Of a stretch of DNA of 64,000 nucleotides, positions 21,896 through 34,885 are shown piece after piece. Each line of letters starts with the position of its first letter. Position 1 is the first letter of the stretch. This DNA comes from Heritiera littoralis. Taxonomy: Eukaryota; Streptophyta; Magnoliopsida; Malvales; Malvaceae. The stretch is from contig JAPDPK010000111.1 in the NCBI GenBank assembly GCA_031772115.1, forward strand, positions 1,364,001 to 1,428,000, read 5' to 3'. The notes beneath the pieces are model-generated. The model was not told the DNA's origin. It did no database searches and worked only from the letters and a program-made list of their open reading frames with translations. The translations under genes and the position numbers were made by a program.

Positions 21896-22391
21896 AGGTA
21901 AAGAAATTGATGATCCTGGGATTATTAAAGAGGCTATTGCATCCTATTTTGAAGAACAGTAATATAATATAAAAAGTAGCAGGTCACTATACTGAGGGGT
22001 TTGGATTGCAATTTTAAAGTTTTGAAATATCAAAGTATAGCTTTTTTGAAGCAACCTTTCACAGAGGAGGAAGTACAAGAGGTAGTTAAAGTTGTGACGG
22101 TAACAAAACTCTTAGTCCTGATGGTTTCAATTTAAATTTCATCAAAAATCAATGGAGCAAACGAAGTCATTTCGATGGGGTGAAAAAAACTAGTTTGGGT
22201 GGTTTGGTTTTAAGGTTAACTTTGAGAGGGCTTATGATAATGTGGATTCGGATTTCCTGGACTTGGTAATAATGAAAATGGGTTTTGTCGAAAGGTAGAG
22301 GAAATGGATTCTTACATACATCTCATTAGTATCTATATCAGTGTTGGTTAATGGAGTGCAATTTGGACAGTTTAACGTTAGAGGAGGAATT
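21880..22391 (+). pseudogene. L1-type LINE ORF2 relic, part 1 (RT amino-terminal half)
   Basis: Decayed codons read LYIQGKEIDDPGIIKEAI, then a PFTEEEV-like stretch (about 22050). LSPDGFNLNFIKNQW (about 22110-22160) is the PDGF block of plant L1 RT. Next come FKVNFERAYDNVDSDFLDLV and VLVNGVQFGQFNVRGG, ending at 22391. There the gypsy element G2 interrupts it; the reading resumes at 34886 with QGSSISPL-like codons. Multiple stops. Confidence 0.8.
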
Positions 22392-24710
22392 TGTGAAATC
22401 TCCAATTTCATGTAATTTTTTCATATTTGTATAGTTTTCCAACTTAGAAGAATTAAATAAATATGAAATTTTGATGTATGAATGCTATATGGGACAGGGA
22501 AGGAATAATAAAATTTATAGTCAAATGGTCAAGGAAATTAAATTTTGATATTATGAGAATAATTGGAGTATGATAAAATAAATATTAGATTTTTTGGCAA
22601 TTAAAGGACATGTGGCATATGAATGGAAGAAGAGAAATTAATGGTCAAAGGGGTCTATGGTCAAAGATGATGATAAATGGATAAAGACATATTTAACGAA
22701 GCTTAATGTGTCATCATCTTCTCCATCAAGAGGCCGGCGGCCACTTTGCTTGTTCCCATAAAATTTCTTCTCTTCTATGCTTACCTTGTAGAACAACCAA
22801 TTCCTGTTATCAAATCGTTAAGCCCACATAACGAAAATCGTTCCTTGTCACTAGCCTAAGCTATATGTGTAATATGAAAGGCTAAATCAAAGGATTTGAA
22901 GAAATCTAAATTGTTGTTATTTTGGTGATTGACAAAGGTAAGAGAAGAAGTGATTTCAATTGATTATGTCTATGGTTTGGAGTCATATTGAGTTGGTATA
23001 GCATGTTTATAAAGGTTTCTTAAAGGTTTGGAATTTGTTATGATATTTGCAGCTTAATGAGCTGAAAGGAAAAGAATTGGTGCTACCAAGTGATTTGCGT
23101 TTTCAGAGTTAATTGAGGTAAGGAATATATGTAACGGATGTAGGGTGACTATGTCCACATGTTTTGGATGTTTTGGGATGAAATACAAGCTGTTTTTATG
23201 CAAGAAGTTTAAATTCGAGTTTTACCCTTAAGTTACCAAATGGCTAGGAGCAGCCGACTGCCTAGAGACAACCAAAGCATAGATTTCTGAAAACCGATGT
23301 AAACCAATTGAGTGCTATATAAGCTAGTCGACTGCTGTTTTCCAGAAAGCATTCTATTTCAAACCAGTTGACTGTTATATGACCAGTTGACTGCTAATTA
23401 CTTGAAAAGTATTATGTTTGAGAAACCAGTCGGCTGCCCTGTTTTCAGAAGTATTTTGTTTGCGAAACCAGTCGATTGCCAATGAGCCAGTCGACTGCAT
23501 TTTCTCCGAAAGCATTCTGTTTTAAAACTAGTCAACTGCTATATGGTACCAGTCGCCTACCCCATGTGTTTTCAAAAATTTTGAAATATCAGAAATTTGA
23601 AAGAAAATAATTTCGATAAATCAGGATATGTGATAGCAGCCGATTGCCCTATATAACTAGTCGATTGCCTTGTTTTCAAATGAGGTTTGAAGGCCTATTT
23701 TAAATAAGTACAATTGTATTACCAAATAAGTATATGACAAATGTTTTGAGACTATGGACTATTTGATGATCATGCATTATCTGTATCTGGCTGAGAGACT
23801 CTGATCAAGTCCTCAGTATCTGTATCTGTACTTGGCTGAGGAACCCTAGTCCAGTCCTTAGTGCCATAGATGTCACCTGACTAGTGTTCACTCTGGCCTA
23901 TCGACATTGGCCAATTGTCTCTATTATATGTTTGGCTAAGGGAGGATTCCTGGCCTTTACATGAGTACGCCACCTACCCTTACGGGATATTATCTAGTGC
24001 GTGATTCTGTTGAAATGTTAATAGTCTCCACTTTATTTGAAAGATATCCGTATATGTGATTTCAAGTAAATTAAGGCAAATGCAAGTACTTGAATAAATT
24101 GAATATATGTAAGAAATTTACATGATGAAGCATATGCCACTATCTGATTTACCTGAATATGTATTATAGGATTTATTTACTTATACGAAAATGAGTTATA
24201 AGATTTGATATTTGATTTCAAAGGTTTCCACATGACACTATAGAGCCAAGTAGGAAACCAGCATATAATGACATAATACGCTCTTTTTATGTATATTTCT
24301 TATTGAGCGTAAACACACTACTTTACAAATATTTTTCAGATTATTTCAAGTGATTTTGTTACTCTCGATAGAAGAGCCTACTTTTGGATTTTGAAAGTAT
24401 TCCTTCGAGGCGCGCTTCCTAAACTTCTTGAAGGTATACTTATGTTGTTATGTAAATCAGACAGTGCTACAGTACAGTGATGTATATAAGATTTTGGGGG
24501 ATTTAGGTTATGTAAGTTATGTAAGATCCGTGCTTTGTAATGATATGTATAAATATAATAAGTATGCTTTACTTGAATTTAAGATCTTTATGATGAACTA
24601 TTTAATACCAAGCATAAGAAGAAGAAGGAAGGACATTGACAAACGAGCCTAATCAAGTTGTATGTGAAAGAAAAAGTTATATGTTAATATGTAGTGACGA
24701 AGATGTCATA
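22392..24710 (+). repeat. G2 5' LTR
   Basis: Starts TGTGAAATC after gaatt and ends GTCATA at 24710. It holds a decayed CAGTCGACTG array (about 23310-23560), hairpin stems at 23791-23816 and 23836-23861, and a degraded TGAGCG hairpin near 24302. Visually similar over its whole length to 32534-34880. Confidence 0.9.
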
Positions 24711-24713
24711 GAT

Positions 24714-24725
24714 TGGTATCAGAGC
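24714..24725 (+). other. G2 primer binding site (initiator Met tRNA)
   Basis: TGGTATCAGAGC, three bases after the LTR end. Confidence 0.9.
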
Positions 24726-24865
24726 AGGTTAGGCTGATGTTTGTTGATGTCATTAGGCTAGAAATAGTTATATCCCCAATGTACTATACTTGTTTGAATA
24801 CATATCTGTAGTATAACTGTTTAAAGTTATACTAAATAGTGTTATTTGATGATGATATTGACAGA

Positions 24866-25816
24866 ATGAGTTCACGTATAAGAAGTACTAGTAGAGGATG
24901 AGGAAGCGGTAGAGTAGAGCCCCCAACGCAGTCTCCTCCTCCATCTCTACCGCATAGCCCAAGCACTAGACTAGCTAAAATGGAGAAGCAAATGGAAAAT
25001 ATGGCCGATGTTCACGGAGTTTATGGCAAACTTCTCGAATATGGCCACTAGTGCACCAACAGCTACTACTATTCCTCCTACTCCTATTGTACAGCCCCCA
25101 CCAGCACAGAAAAAATTACCCCCACCAGTCCCTGCTATTGAGAGGCGAGATCCTAATGCCTATTGCAGTGTGGTCTTAATTAAAGAATTTAAAAAGCTAG
25201 ATTCGTCTAAGTTTAAGCGGGATAGGGATCCGTTGGCGCAGAGAATTGGGTGAAAGTGGTCACTAAATCCTTCGAATACATGACATGTTTTGAAAAGGAA
25301 AATGTAGGTTTGGCTGCTTGTTTATTAGTGGACGATGCAGAATATTGGTGGCAGTCCACTCTGACCATTTTGGAGGCTCGACATGCCAAGGTTACGTGGG
25401 ATAGATTTTAGAGGCCTTTAATGAATAGTACATCCCATGCATTGATTTGACTAGGTTGAAGATCGAGTTTTTGAACTTGACTCAAAGGACGATGTCGATT
25501 AATTAATATGAGTCGAAGTTCATCACCTTGAACAGATTTGACCCAGAGGTTCTCAGGAGTGAGGAACATAAGATTTACCGATTTATAGAAGGATTGAAGC
25601 CTCCTATTAGATCCAAGTTGTATCCTATGGATATCACCACTTATGGAGAGGTGGTCTGTAAGGCTCAGTTGTGTGAGCAGGACTATAAGTTTCATCAGGC
25701 TGACTTCCGAGCTAAGAGTAAAGGCAAAGAACCGATGAAACGGAAGTCAGACGAGAAAGCCTCGAGTGAGAGATATCCATCTAGGAGAAGTAGACCATAT
25801 GAAAGAGCTTCAATAG
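24866..25816 (+). pseudogene. G2 gag relic
   Basis: The first codons match G1 gag (MSS, Arg-rich start), but an in-frame TGA occurs at 24899-24901, where G1 has an Arg-rich run. Frameshifts follow near 25000 and 25240. Open pieces show AYCSVVLIKEFKKLDSSKFK (25150-25215), a WWQSTLTIL-type stretch, and FDPEVLRSEEHKIYRFIEGLKPPIRSKLYPM (25535-25630), followed by the basic KGKEPMKRKSDEKASS tail. It ends at a candidate splice donor at 25817. Not functional. Confidence 0.85.
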
Positions 25817-25911
25817 GTAAGCAAATAAATTATAAGAAAATGATGGTTTAATTTAATTAAATGGTTATATGGAGATATACTAAATTGGGAGTTATAATGG
25901 ATATGAAATAG
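25817..25911 (+). other. Candidate intron in G2 gag
   Basis: Homologous to 8181-8276 in G1: ATAG then GTAAGCAAAT at the 5' side, AT-rich middle, AATAG at the 3' side (95 bp). Upstream and downstream gag codons are in different frames here. Removing this segment brings them into one frame with the same I-G-T-P-R junction residues as G1. Confidence 0.5.
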
Positions 25912-26620
25912 GGACTCCTAGACCTACTGGGATCAAGATAAATGATGAGAGATCCCGATATTCAACTAATAGTATCGCTAGCTCACCGAGGAGTACGATG
26001 CAAAGGTGTGAGCAATGCAGGAAATTTCATGGATCACAGCCTTGCCGGTTAGCAAGTGGTGCATGTTTTAGGTGTGGCAAAATGGCACATCAAATTAAAG
26101 ATTGCCCCAAAAGGAATCAGAGGGTGTATGAGGAATCGGAGAAGACCACCCAAACACAGCCTAAGGCCACCACTGCAAAAAGGGAAAGAAAGCTGTGACT
26201 TAAGGATGAGTATTTGCGATTGATGAGGAGTCCGCCGATGCTTTGTCAAAGGTGATTAAGGGTAAGATCCATATTTTTGATATAAATGGTACTACACTAT
26301 TTGATCCAAGCTTTATGCACTCCTTTGTTTCTACTATTATAGCTATGAAATTACCTATTGAGCCTGAGCCTTTAGGACAATTGCTACAAATAAGTACTCT
26401 ATTTAAGGAATCACAAATGACAGATATAGTGTATCATGGTTGTAGGCTACGAGTAAAAGAGAGAGAATCGATAGCTGACCTAATCCTGCTAAATATGTAT
26501 GGATTTGATGTTATATTAGGAATGGATTGGTTAGCTAAGAATTATGTGATACTAGATTGTTATGCTAAAAGTGTGATCTTCTCTTCTCCCGTTAGTTATG
26601 TTGTAAATTTTGGAAATGTT
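25912..26620 (+). pseudogene. G2 nucleocapsid zinc knuckle and protease relic
   Basis: From about 25914 the reading is TPRPTGIKINDERSRYS and continues to Met 25998. The knuckle is CFRCGKMAHQIKDC (C-x2-C-x4-H-x4-C). A frameshift at about 26195 precedes the protease part (26243-26620). There the active-site region reads LFDPSFMHSFVS, with the Gly of D-x-G lost to Ser, so the catalytic loop is broken. The block DVILGMDWLAKNYVILDC remains. Confidence 0.85.
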
Positions 26621-26690
26621 TAATGCAAAAGTATGTTTGCTTATTTGACTTATTTGAAATTGAAATTAATAGAATATAATTGTTATGTGA

Positions 26691-29403
26691 AGGATTTATA
26701 GCATATGTAGTGGACGTAGGATAGAAACGTCCTGAACTTTATGAAATTCTAGTAGTCAATGAGTTTCCAGATGTGTTTTTGGACGATCTTCCAGGACTTC
26801 CTCCGGATAGGGAAATGGAATTTACTATCGATTTGGTGCTGGGAACTGAGCCCATTTCGAGATAACCCTATCGAATGGCTTTAGTCGAATTGGAGGAACT
26901 TAAGAGGCAGCTTCAGAGCTACTAGATAAGGGGTTTATACGACCCAGTGCATCCCCATGGGGTGCTTCTGTGCTATTTGTCCGGAAAAAGGATGGCAGTA
27001 TGAGACTGTGCATCGACTACCGATGATTGAATAAGGTGACAATTAAGAACAAGTATCCTCTTCCCAGGATTGATGACCTCTTCAATCAGCTTAAGGGTGC
27101 ACAAGTTTTTTCCAAGATAGACTTGAGCTTGGGATATCACCAATTGAAGATTTGGAGTGAAGATATCCCTAAGACGGCATTTAGGACGAGGTACGCCCAT
27201 TATGAATTCCTAGTAATGCTATTCGGTTTAACAAATGCACCTGCAACATTTATGAACTTGATGAACAATGTGTTCAAGCCATACTTGGACAAATTTGTTA
27301 TTGTATTTATCGATGACATATTGGTGTATTCGAGATCCCGAGAAGAGCATGAGTAGCAATTAAAGATAGTTCTACAAACCCTCAGAGATAGAGGATTGTA
27401 TGCCAAGCTAAGTAAGTGTGATTTCTGGTTGGATCAAATCTCTTTTTTGGGTCATATATCAGTAAAGATGGGGTTTTGGTCGATCCATCGAAGATTGAAG
27501 CTGTGGTGCAATGGGAGAGACCGAAAATAGTTACAGAGATTAGGAGTTTCTTGGGTCTAGCTAGCTATTATAGAAGATTTGTTGAGGGTTTCTTGAGGTC
27601 AGCTGCTCCCTTGATGTGCTTAATGCGTAAAAAGGTGAAGTTAATGCGTAAAAAGGTGAAGTTTGAATGGAATGATGCCTGCGAGCATAGTTTTTAAGAG
27701 TTGAAGCGTAGGCTGACGACTACACCTATCCTCACCATTCCTAGTGGTTTTGGAGGATTTTCATTATATAGTGATGCCTCTGCACAAGGTTTAGGATGTG
27801 TGCTAATGCAGCATGGTAAGGTAGTTGTATATGGTTCTCGACAATTAAAAGACGATGAGAAGAACTACCCAACTCATGACTTGGAGTTACTTATAGTGGT
27901 ATTTACTATAAAGATATGGAGATATTACTTGTATGGTGAGAAATTTCAGATTTTTACAGATCATAAAAGTCTGAAGTACTTGTTCTCTCAAAGAGAGTTG
28001 AATATGAGACAGAGGAGATGGCTCGAGCTTCTGAAGGATTATGACTGTGAGATCCTGTACCACCCGGGGAAGGCCAATATGGTGGCGGATGCTCTGAGCC
28101 AGAAACATGTGGGGATAATGTCGTATATGTGGTCCGAGAATATGAGTTACTTGAACAGTTTGCAAGTCTCAGCTTGAATGTTACGCCTCTTGAGCATTTT
28201 GGGATGATAGCCAGTTTGATGATTGAGCCAAAGTTGATGAATAGGATTTGGTTTGCTCAGAGGGAGGATAATCAGTGTATTGAGGCTATGAATCGGATTC
28301 ATTAGGGTCTGCTTTTGGAATTTGATATTGGTAGTGATGGAATCTTAAGGTTTAACAACCGTATATGTGTTCCTAATGATAAGGAGTTGAGGAAGATGAT
28401 TTTGATTGAAAGATATTCCACTAAATACACATTGCATCCGAGAAATACTAAAATGTATCACAATTTACGCAAGGTATATTAGTGGTCGGGCATGAAGAGA
28501 GATGTAGCAGAATTCATGGCGAAGTGTCTCACATGTCAGCAGGTTAAGGTGGAGCACCAAAAACAGGCTGGATTGTTACAGCCTCTACCTATACCTATGT
28601 GGAAATGGGAACACATTACGATGGATTATGTGATGGGACTACCTCGAACTAGAAGAAGTCATGATGGTATTTGGGTAACAGTAGATAGACTAACTAAATC
28701 AGCTCACTTCTTACCTATGAAGTCTACTGATACACTTAATGCTTTGGCAGATTTGCATGTGAAAGAAATTGTACGGCTACATGGAGTTCCAGTGAGCATA
28801 ACATCCGATAGAGATTCCAGGTTTACCTCTCATTTTTGGGAACATTTCCAAGAAGCCATGGGATCTCGATTAGACTTTAGCAAAGCTTTTCATCTGCAGA
28901 CTGATGGTCAGTCCGAGCACACGATTCAAATGCTCGAAGATATGTTAGGAGCTTGTGCTTTGGACTTTAAGGGCTCCTGGGACGATCATCTGCCATTGGC
29001 CGAGTTTGCTTACAACAATAGCTATCATGCAAGTATCAAGATGGCACCATATGAAGCTTTATATGGTAGAAGGTGTCGATCCCCTATTGGTTGGGAAGAA
29101 GTGGGCGAGCGTAAGTTATTATCTCCAGATTTAGTCGAGTAAGCCTTTGAGGATGTTAAGTTGATTTGTCAAAGACTTAAGACCGCTTAGAGTAGACAAA
29201 AGAGTTATGCAGATGCTTGATGTAGGCCACTTGAGTTTTTGGTTGGAGACTCGATGTTTTTGAAAGTTTCTCCTTCTAAAGGAATTATAAGGTTTGGGAA
29301 AAAAGGTAAACGTAGTCCTCGCTACATCGGGCCATTTGAAGTCTTAGATCGAGTCAGAGACGTTGCATATAGATTGGCATTACCTCCGAAATTATCGGGA
29401 GTA
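26691..29403 (+). pseudogene. G2 pol relic: RT, RNase H, integrase
   Basis: Broken into several frames. RT lead-in is at about 26755-26870. RT with KIDLSLGYHQLKI and catalytic FIDD lies at 27027-27356. The RT-RNase H connection is at 27476-27697 with an internal 21-bp tandem duplication (27620-27640 and 27641-27661) that repeats the residues LMRKKVK. RNase H (SDAS, TDHKSL, VADAL) is at 27701-28177. Integrase (CLTCQQVK, TMDYVMGLP, SDRDSRFTS, DGQSEHTIQ) is at 28492-29142, with a TAA where G1 has Gln after YLVE. The C-terminal part (29160-29403) is cut by the B solo LTR. Non-functional. Confidence 0.9.
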
Positions 29404-29408
29404 CATAA

Positions 29409-32229
29409 TGTAACATTCCAAAGCTACTATATAACATGATACTTACTCATAACTTACACTTAATTACCGGTTGGGCTGTCTGTGATGCTTAACAACTTCT
29501 ACTACATTATTATGTAAATATGAACTATTAAAGTCTCTTCCTTAAGATGTATCTACATTCCCTTCTATTTAAAGTAGTACTGTACAACTTTGCTGAATAT
29601 ATAAAAGACTATAACATACCTTCGATATCAAATCTCAGGAAGGTAAGTCTCCTAGCCCAAATCAGTTATCTGTGGAGTGGAAAAATAAGGAGTGAGCGAC
29701 AACGTGCTCAGTAAGGAAAGTGTATGCTGCTTTACAAATATAAAACTATATTCTCAAAACCCCTTAATTATCCTAACGATCAAACTCATTAGGAAATATA
29801 GTTAACATTAAATAGGATTTAACAGATCCTTTCAGAAATCATTTAATTGAGACTAGGCAACAATTTAAATCATGCAAGGAATATAAGTCATCCGCTTTTG
29901 GGGTGCACTCATAGGCCATCGCCACTCACGGCTATCTCAACTAGATGTATAGCCATAATCTATAGATGGTCCTCGGGTCCACTTGCCAAGTGACCTCGAG
30001 ACCGCTGATGACTTGGCGGGTCCATCAGCCCTGTGACGCCTTGGAGTCCACTCATTGGTCTATTTGACCTGAGCCACCGCCCCAGAGGGGTCACGCAAAG
30101 TATACGAATAATGATGCATGAACTCATAGCCTAATGTCTCAAAATCAAGTTATATCTTATGTATCAAAATGATTTGATTTCAAAAAGGTCTTATCAACAA
30201 TAAAACAGCCCGTAATCTCAACATTTTTTTGTGTGAGAAAGGTACGGGTTAAACTGGCTCGCCCATGGCTAGTTCGCCCATAGTCAGCTCGCCAGTAGTC
30301 AACTCGCCCATTGGTCAACTCGCCCAATGGTCAACTCGCCTCAAAGGTTTCGTATTTCTATTAAAATAACTCATTTTTCGTTGAGAAATTATTAAAAATC
30401 AGTTCGCCAAGTACGGTGAGTACTCGCCTGTCAGTCCTTAGCGATTAAAACAAGGTTAACTTATCAAGGCTGCGAACTAGTATCCGCCCGCCACCTAGCT
30501 TTTTAAAACAAAAGTATGGCTCGTTGATAATGGTTCGCCCGCCTTACATTTAAAACAAGGGTCACCCGCCCAAACACATTAAAAAGGGTTCGCCCAACTT
30601 TGGCTCGCCTGAATTTCTCTTTAAAACAAGAGCACTCGCCCAGTTTCTCATAAAAGGGAGCTTGCCACCTGGCTCGCCCGAGTTCTATTTAGAACAACTC
30701 TACTCGCCCGACCTAACCAGTTTCCCCCAATAACATATGGTGGCTTTATAGCTCGCCCAAGATCAAACAGTTTTATCAACCAATGCATGTCGAAAAACAA
30801 AATAATTTCTAATATTTTCTGAACATTTTTACTCCACAGGACATGCATTTTCATCACATACTACTTCCTTACCTCGTCTGATGCAGCCTTGCTTCTCGCC
30901 CGCCTTCCCCAATTCCCGTCTGCAAAAGCATTTATTTAAACTATGAATATTTCTTTTTTCGAATATTTTCCAAATAATAGTGGCACTTTGGTGAGACTCA
31001 GTTCGCCATTCGCCCAAAGAGCTTGTCATTCAATATTGACTCATTTATGGGAGTTTGCCCAGCTTGGGAGCTCAACTCGCCATGCTTATCAATTCAGTTT
31101 GCCATTCGTGGCTTTTCATTCATAAATGGGCTTGCCCATGTATTGGATAACGTTTGGCGACCTCTTTTTTCTCCTACTTGCCCCATTGGCGATCATCAAC
31201 ATTTCACATGGGCGATCTCTATGGTCAACCTTCTCGCCGTTTGGTGAATATATGTCCTCGCCCATTAACTATCATTCTGGTTATCCCATAACCATTGGCG
31301 AACATGTTCTCGCCTAGTCATGTATTGCAACGTACTTGCCTCACCCTTCGGGCGAATACTCTTTACTCACCTATTGTTTTTCTTAATCAATCTTGGTTAT
31401 TTTTCCATTTAGTTTCTTATATAGTCCATAATATTCAACTACAACCATACTATCTCTATGTTTATTTCGTTGTAAAACATAGAAATCTATCATTAAATAT
31501 CAAGAGAACTATAAAACTATGAAACTCACCTTTACTAAGTTGCTCTTCCAACAACGGAATGCTTTCTTGCCTTTCTTAGCTTTACTTCTCTTGTTCCTTA
31601 GCTCTTCAACAGTGAGGAAAAGGTTTAACTGATAGAAAAATGAAACTCCTTGGTTATGAAAGGAACGGAAGAAATGAAGTAGAATTTGTAGCAAACAGAA
31701 TGGGCGAGTAACAATTCCTCAGGTATTCTTCTTATATAGCCCCTCAAATCCACTTAGGACTCGCCACCTATTCTTATCCTACTTTATGTCATCATTGCAC
31801 GTCTTTCATGCAATTAAAACCCAAAGAAATTGGTGACAAAAGGAACGGTGGTAAGGTCTCCCGTTGCAGTCCGTTTCTTCCTTCCTTTTTGACTAAAATT
31901 GTTCTTCTCCTCGCCAACTTCTCTTCCAGCCAACGCTGATTGGCTAACTCCTCATCCTTCCCAGTCCACGCCACTGTCAGCCAATGTTTATTGGCTTTCC
32001 TTTCATTTTTTTTCTCCATTTGTCTGACAGCCATACTCTTCATTAAATGCTTTCATACTTTAATTAAAATTAAATCCCATCTATTCTTTATACACCATAT
32101 ATACATTATAACATAAAATAAAAAGTGGAAATTCACATTCAATGACTCCTTAATTTCACTAAACAATTTATTTCCACCATTATTCATGTACAAATATGGT
32201 ATATAGTATAATAAAATTCGGGTCTTACA
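29409..32229 (-). mobile_element. Solo LTR of the B family inside G2
   Basis: On the minus strand it starts TGTAAGACCCG (from 32229) and ends GGAATGTTACA (at 29409), matching the ends of the B LTRs at 44771 and 52318. The 5-bp duplication cataa is at 29404-29408 and 32230-32234. It interrupts the integrase tail of G2. It holds dense CTCGCCC/GGGCGAG motifs (about 30240-31330), the long hairpin at 29968-30003 and the TGAGC hairpin near 29693-29716. No internal element sequence is present, so it is a product of LTR-LTR recombination. Confidence 0.9.
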
Positions 32230-32484
32230 CATAATGTTTTTCATGTGTCCATGCTTCGGAAGTACCATCCAGACCCATCTCATGTCATAGAATATGAACC
32301 CTTGGAGATTTGGGAAGACATGAGTTATGTGGAGAAACCGGTTCGGATTTTGGACAGAAATGAGAAAGTGTTGAGGTCTAAGACGATTCCTTTGGTCAAA
32401 GTTCTCTGGCAATACCATACTAGAGAAAAGCCACATGGGAGCTGGAGAGCTTGATGAAAGAGAAGTATTCGAAATTGTTTGCAT
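32230..32484 (+). pseudogene. G2 integrase tail and chromodomain relic
   Basis: Continues the reading broken at 29403: VSMLRKYHPDPSHVIEYEPL, then SYVEKPVRILDRNEKVL and VKVLWQYHT. One base is lost just after this, in the place of the EEATWE block (about 32425), so the chromodomain end is out of frame. Confidence 0.88.
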
Positions 32485-32519
32485 GATAGCTCGATCCAAA
32501 TTTGGAGGACCAAATTTCT

Positions 32520-32533
32520 AAAGGTGGAGAGAA
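32520..32533 (+). other. G2 polypurine tract
   Basis: AAAGGTGGAGAGAA directly before the 3' LTR start TGTGAAATCC. Confidence 0.85.
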
Positions 32534-34880
32534 TGTGAAATCCCCAATTTCATGTAATTTTTTCATATTTGTATAGTTTTCCATCTTGGAAGAATTAAAT
32601 AAATATGAAATTTTGATGTATGAATGCTATATGGGACAGGCAAGGAATAATAAAATTTATAGTCAAATGGTCAAGGAAATTAAATTTTGATATTATGAGA
32701 ATAATTAGAGTAGGATAAAATAAATATAAGATTTTTTGGCAATTAAAGGACATGTGGCATATGAATGGAAGAAGAGAAATTAATGGTCAAAAGGGTTTAT
32801 GGTCAAAGATGATGATAAATGGATAAAGACATATTTAACGAAGCTTAATGTGTCATCATCTTCTCCATCAAGAGGCCAGCAGCCACTTTGCTTGTTCCCA
32901 TAAAATTTCTCAAGTTCTCCTCTATGCTTACCTTGTAAAACAACCAATTCCTGTTATCAAATCGTTAAGCTCACTTAACGAAAATCATTCCTTGTCACTA
33001 GCCTAAGCTATATGTGTAATATGAAAGGCTGAATCAAAGGATTTGAAGAGATCTAAATTGCTGTTACTTTGGTGATTGACAAAGGTAAGAGAAAAAGTGA
33101 TTTCAATTGATTATGTCTATGGTTTGGAGTCATATTGAGTTGTTATAGCATGTTTATAGAGGTTTCTTAAAGGTTTGGAATTTGTTATGATATTTGCAGC
33201 TTGAAGAGCTGAAAGGAAAAGAATTAGTGCAACCAAGTGATTTGCGTTTCCGGAGTTAATTGAGGTAAGGAATATATCTAACGAACATAGGGTGATTATG
33301 TCCATATGTTTTGGATGTTTTGGGATGAAATACAAGTTGTTTTTATGCAGAAAGTTTAATTTCGAGTTTTGCCCTTAAGTTACCAAATGGCTAGGAGCAG
33401 CAGCTGACTGCCTAGAGACAACCAAAGCGTAGATTTCTGAAAACTTATATAAACCAGTTGACTGCTATATAAGCTAGTTGACTGCTATTTTTCAGAAAGC
33501 ATTCTGTTTCAAACCAGTCGACTGCTATATGACTAGTCGACTGCTAATTACTTGAAAAGTATTCTATTTGAGAAACCAATCAACTGCTATATAACAAGTC
33601 GACTGCCCTGTTTTCAGAAGCATTCTGTTTGTGAAACCAGTTTACTGCTAATGAGCCAACCGACTGCATTTTCTCTAAAAGCATTCTGTTTAAAAACCAG
33701 TCGAATGCTATATAGGACCAGTCGACTACCCCATGTGTTTTCAGAAATTTTGAAATATCGAAATTTTAAAAGAAAATAATTTCGATAAATCAGGATATGT
33801 GATAGCAGCCAACTGCCCTATATAACTAGTTGATTACCCTGTTTTCAAATGAGGTTTTAAGGCCTATTTTAAATAAGTACAATTGTATAACCATAGAAGT
33901 ATATGACAAATTTTTTGAGACTATGGACTACTTGATGATCATGCATTATCTGTATCTAGCTGAGAGACTCTGATCAAGTCCTCAATATCTGTATCTGTAC
34001 TTGGCTGAGGAACCCTAGTCCGGTCCTTAGTGCCACAGATGTCACCTGACTAGTGTTCATTGTGGCCTATCGACATTGGCCAATTGTCTCTATTATATGT
34101 TTAGCTAAGAGAGGATTCCTGGCCCTTACATGGGTACGCCACCTGCCCTTACGATATTTTTTATCTAGTGCATGATTCTGTTGAAATGTTAATAGTCTCC
34201 ACTTGATTTGAAAGATATCTGTATATGTGATTTCAAGTAAATTAAGGCATATGCAAGTACTTGAATAAATTGAATATATGTAAGAAATTTACATGATGAA
34301 GCATATGCCACTATCTGATTTACCTGAATATGTATTACAGGATTTATTTACTTATATGAAAATGAGTTATAAGATTTGATATTTGATTTTAGAGGTTTCC
34401 ACATGACATTATAGAGCCAAGTAGGAAACCAACATATGGTGACATAGTATGCTCTTTTATGTATATTTCTTACTGAGCGTAAACTCACTCCTTTACAAAT
34501 ATTTTTCAGATTATTTCAAGTGATTTTGTTACTCTTGATAGAAGAGCGTACTTTTGGATCTTGAAAGTATTCCTAAGAGGCGCGCTTCCTAAACTTCTTG
34601 AAGGTATACTTATGTTATTATGTAAATCAGACAGTGCTACAGTACAATGATGTATATAAGATTTTGGGGGATTTAGGTTATGTAAGTCATGTAAGATCCT
34701 GTGCTTTGTAATGATATGTATAAATATAATAAGTATGCTTTACTTGAATTGAGATCTTTATGATGAACTATTTAATGCCAAGCATAAGAAGAAGAGGGAA
34801 GGACTTTAACAAACGAGCCTAATCAAGTTGTATGTGAAAGAAAAAGTTATATGTTAGTGTGTAGTGACGAGGATGTCACT
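32534..34880 (+). repeat. G2 3' LTR
   Basis: Direct repeat of 22392-24710. Contains the decayed CAGTCGACTG array (about 33450-33730) and the TGAGCGTAAACTCA motif at 34473-34486. Confidence 0.9.
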
Positions 34881-34885
34881 GAATT

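Larger units (their letters stand above)
22392..34880 (+). mobile_element. G2: older Ty3/gypsy chromovirus of the G family, inserted in an L1
   Basis: LTRs at 22392-24710 and 32534-34880, duplication gaatt at 22387-22391 and 34881-34885, PBS and PPT present. The final two LTR bases differ (CATA versus CACT), each one change away from an ancestral CACA. Protein similarity to G1 is high across gag-pol, but stops and frameshifts are frequent. A 2.8-kb solo LTR of another family interrupts the integrase tail. It is much older than G1. Confidence 0.92.

Noticed and set aside
24714..24725. Possible tRNA gene from the tRNA-like TGGTATCAGAGC
   Set aside because: Only the 12-base primer complement is present and it lies at an LTR boundary, so it is a PBS.
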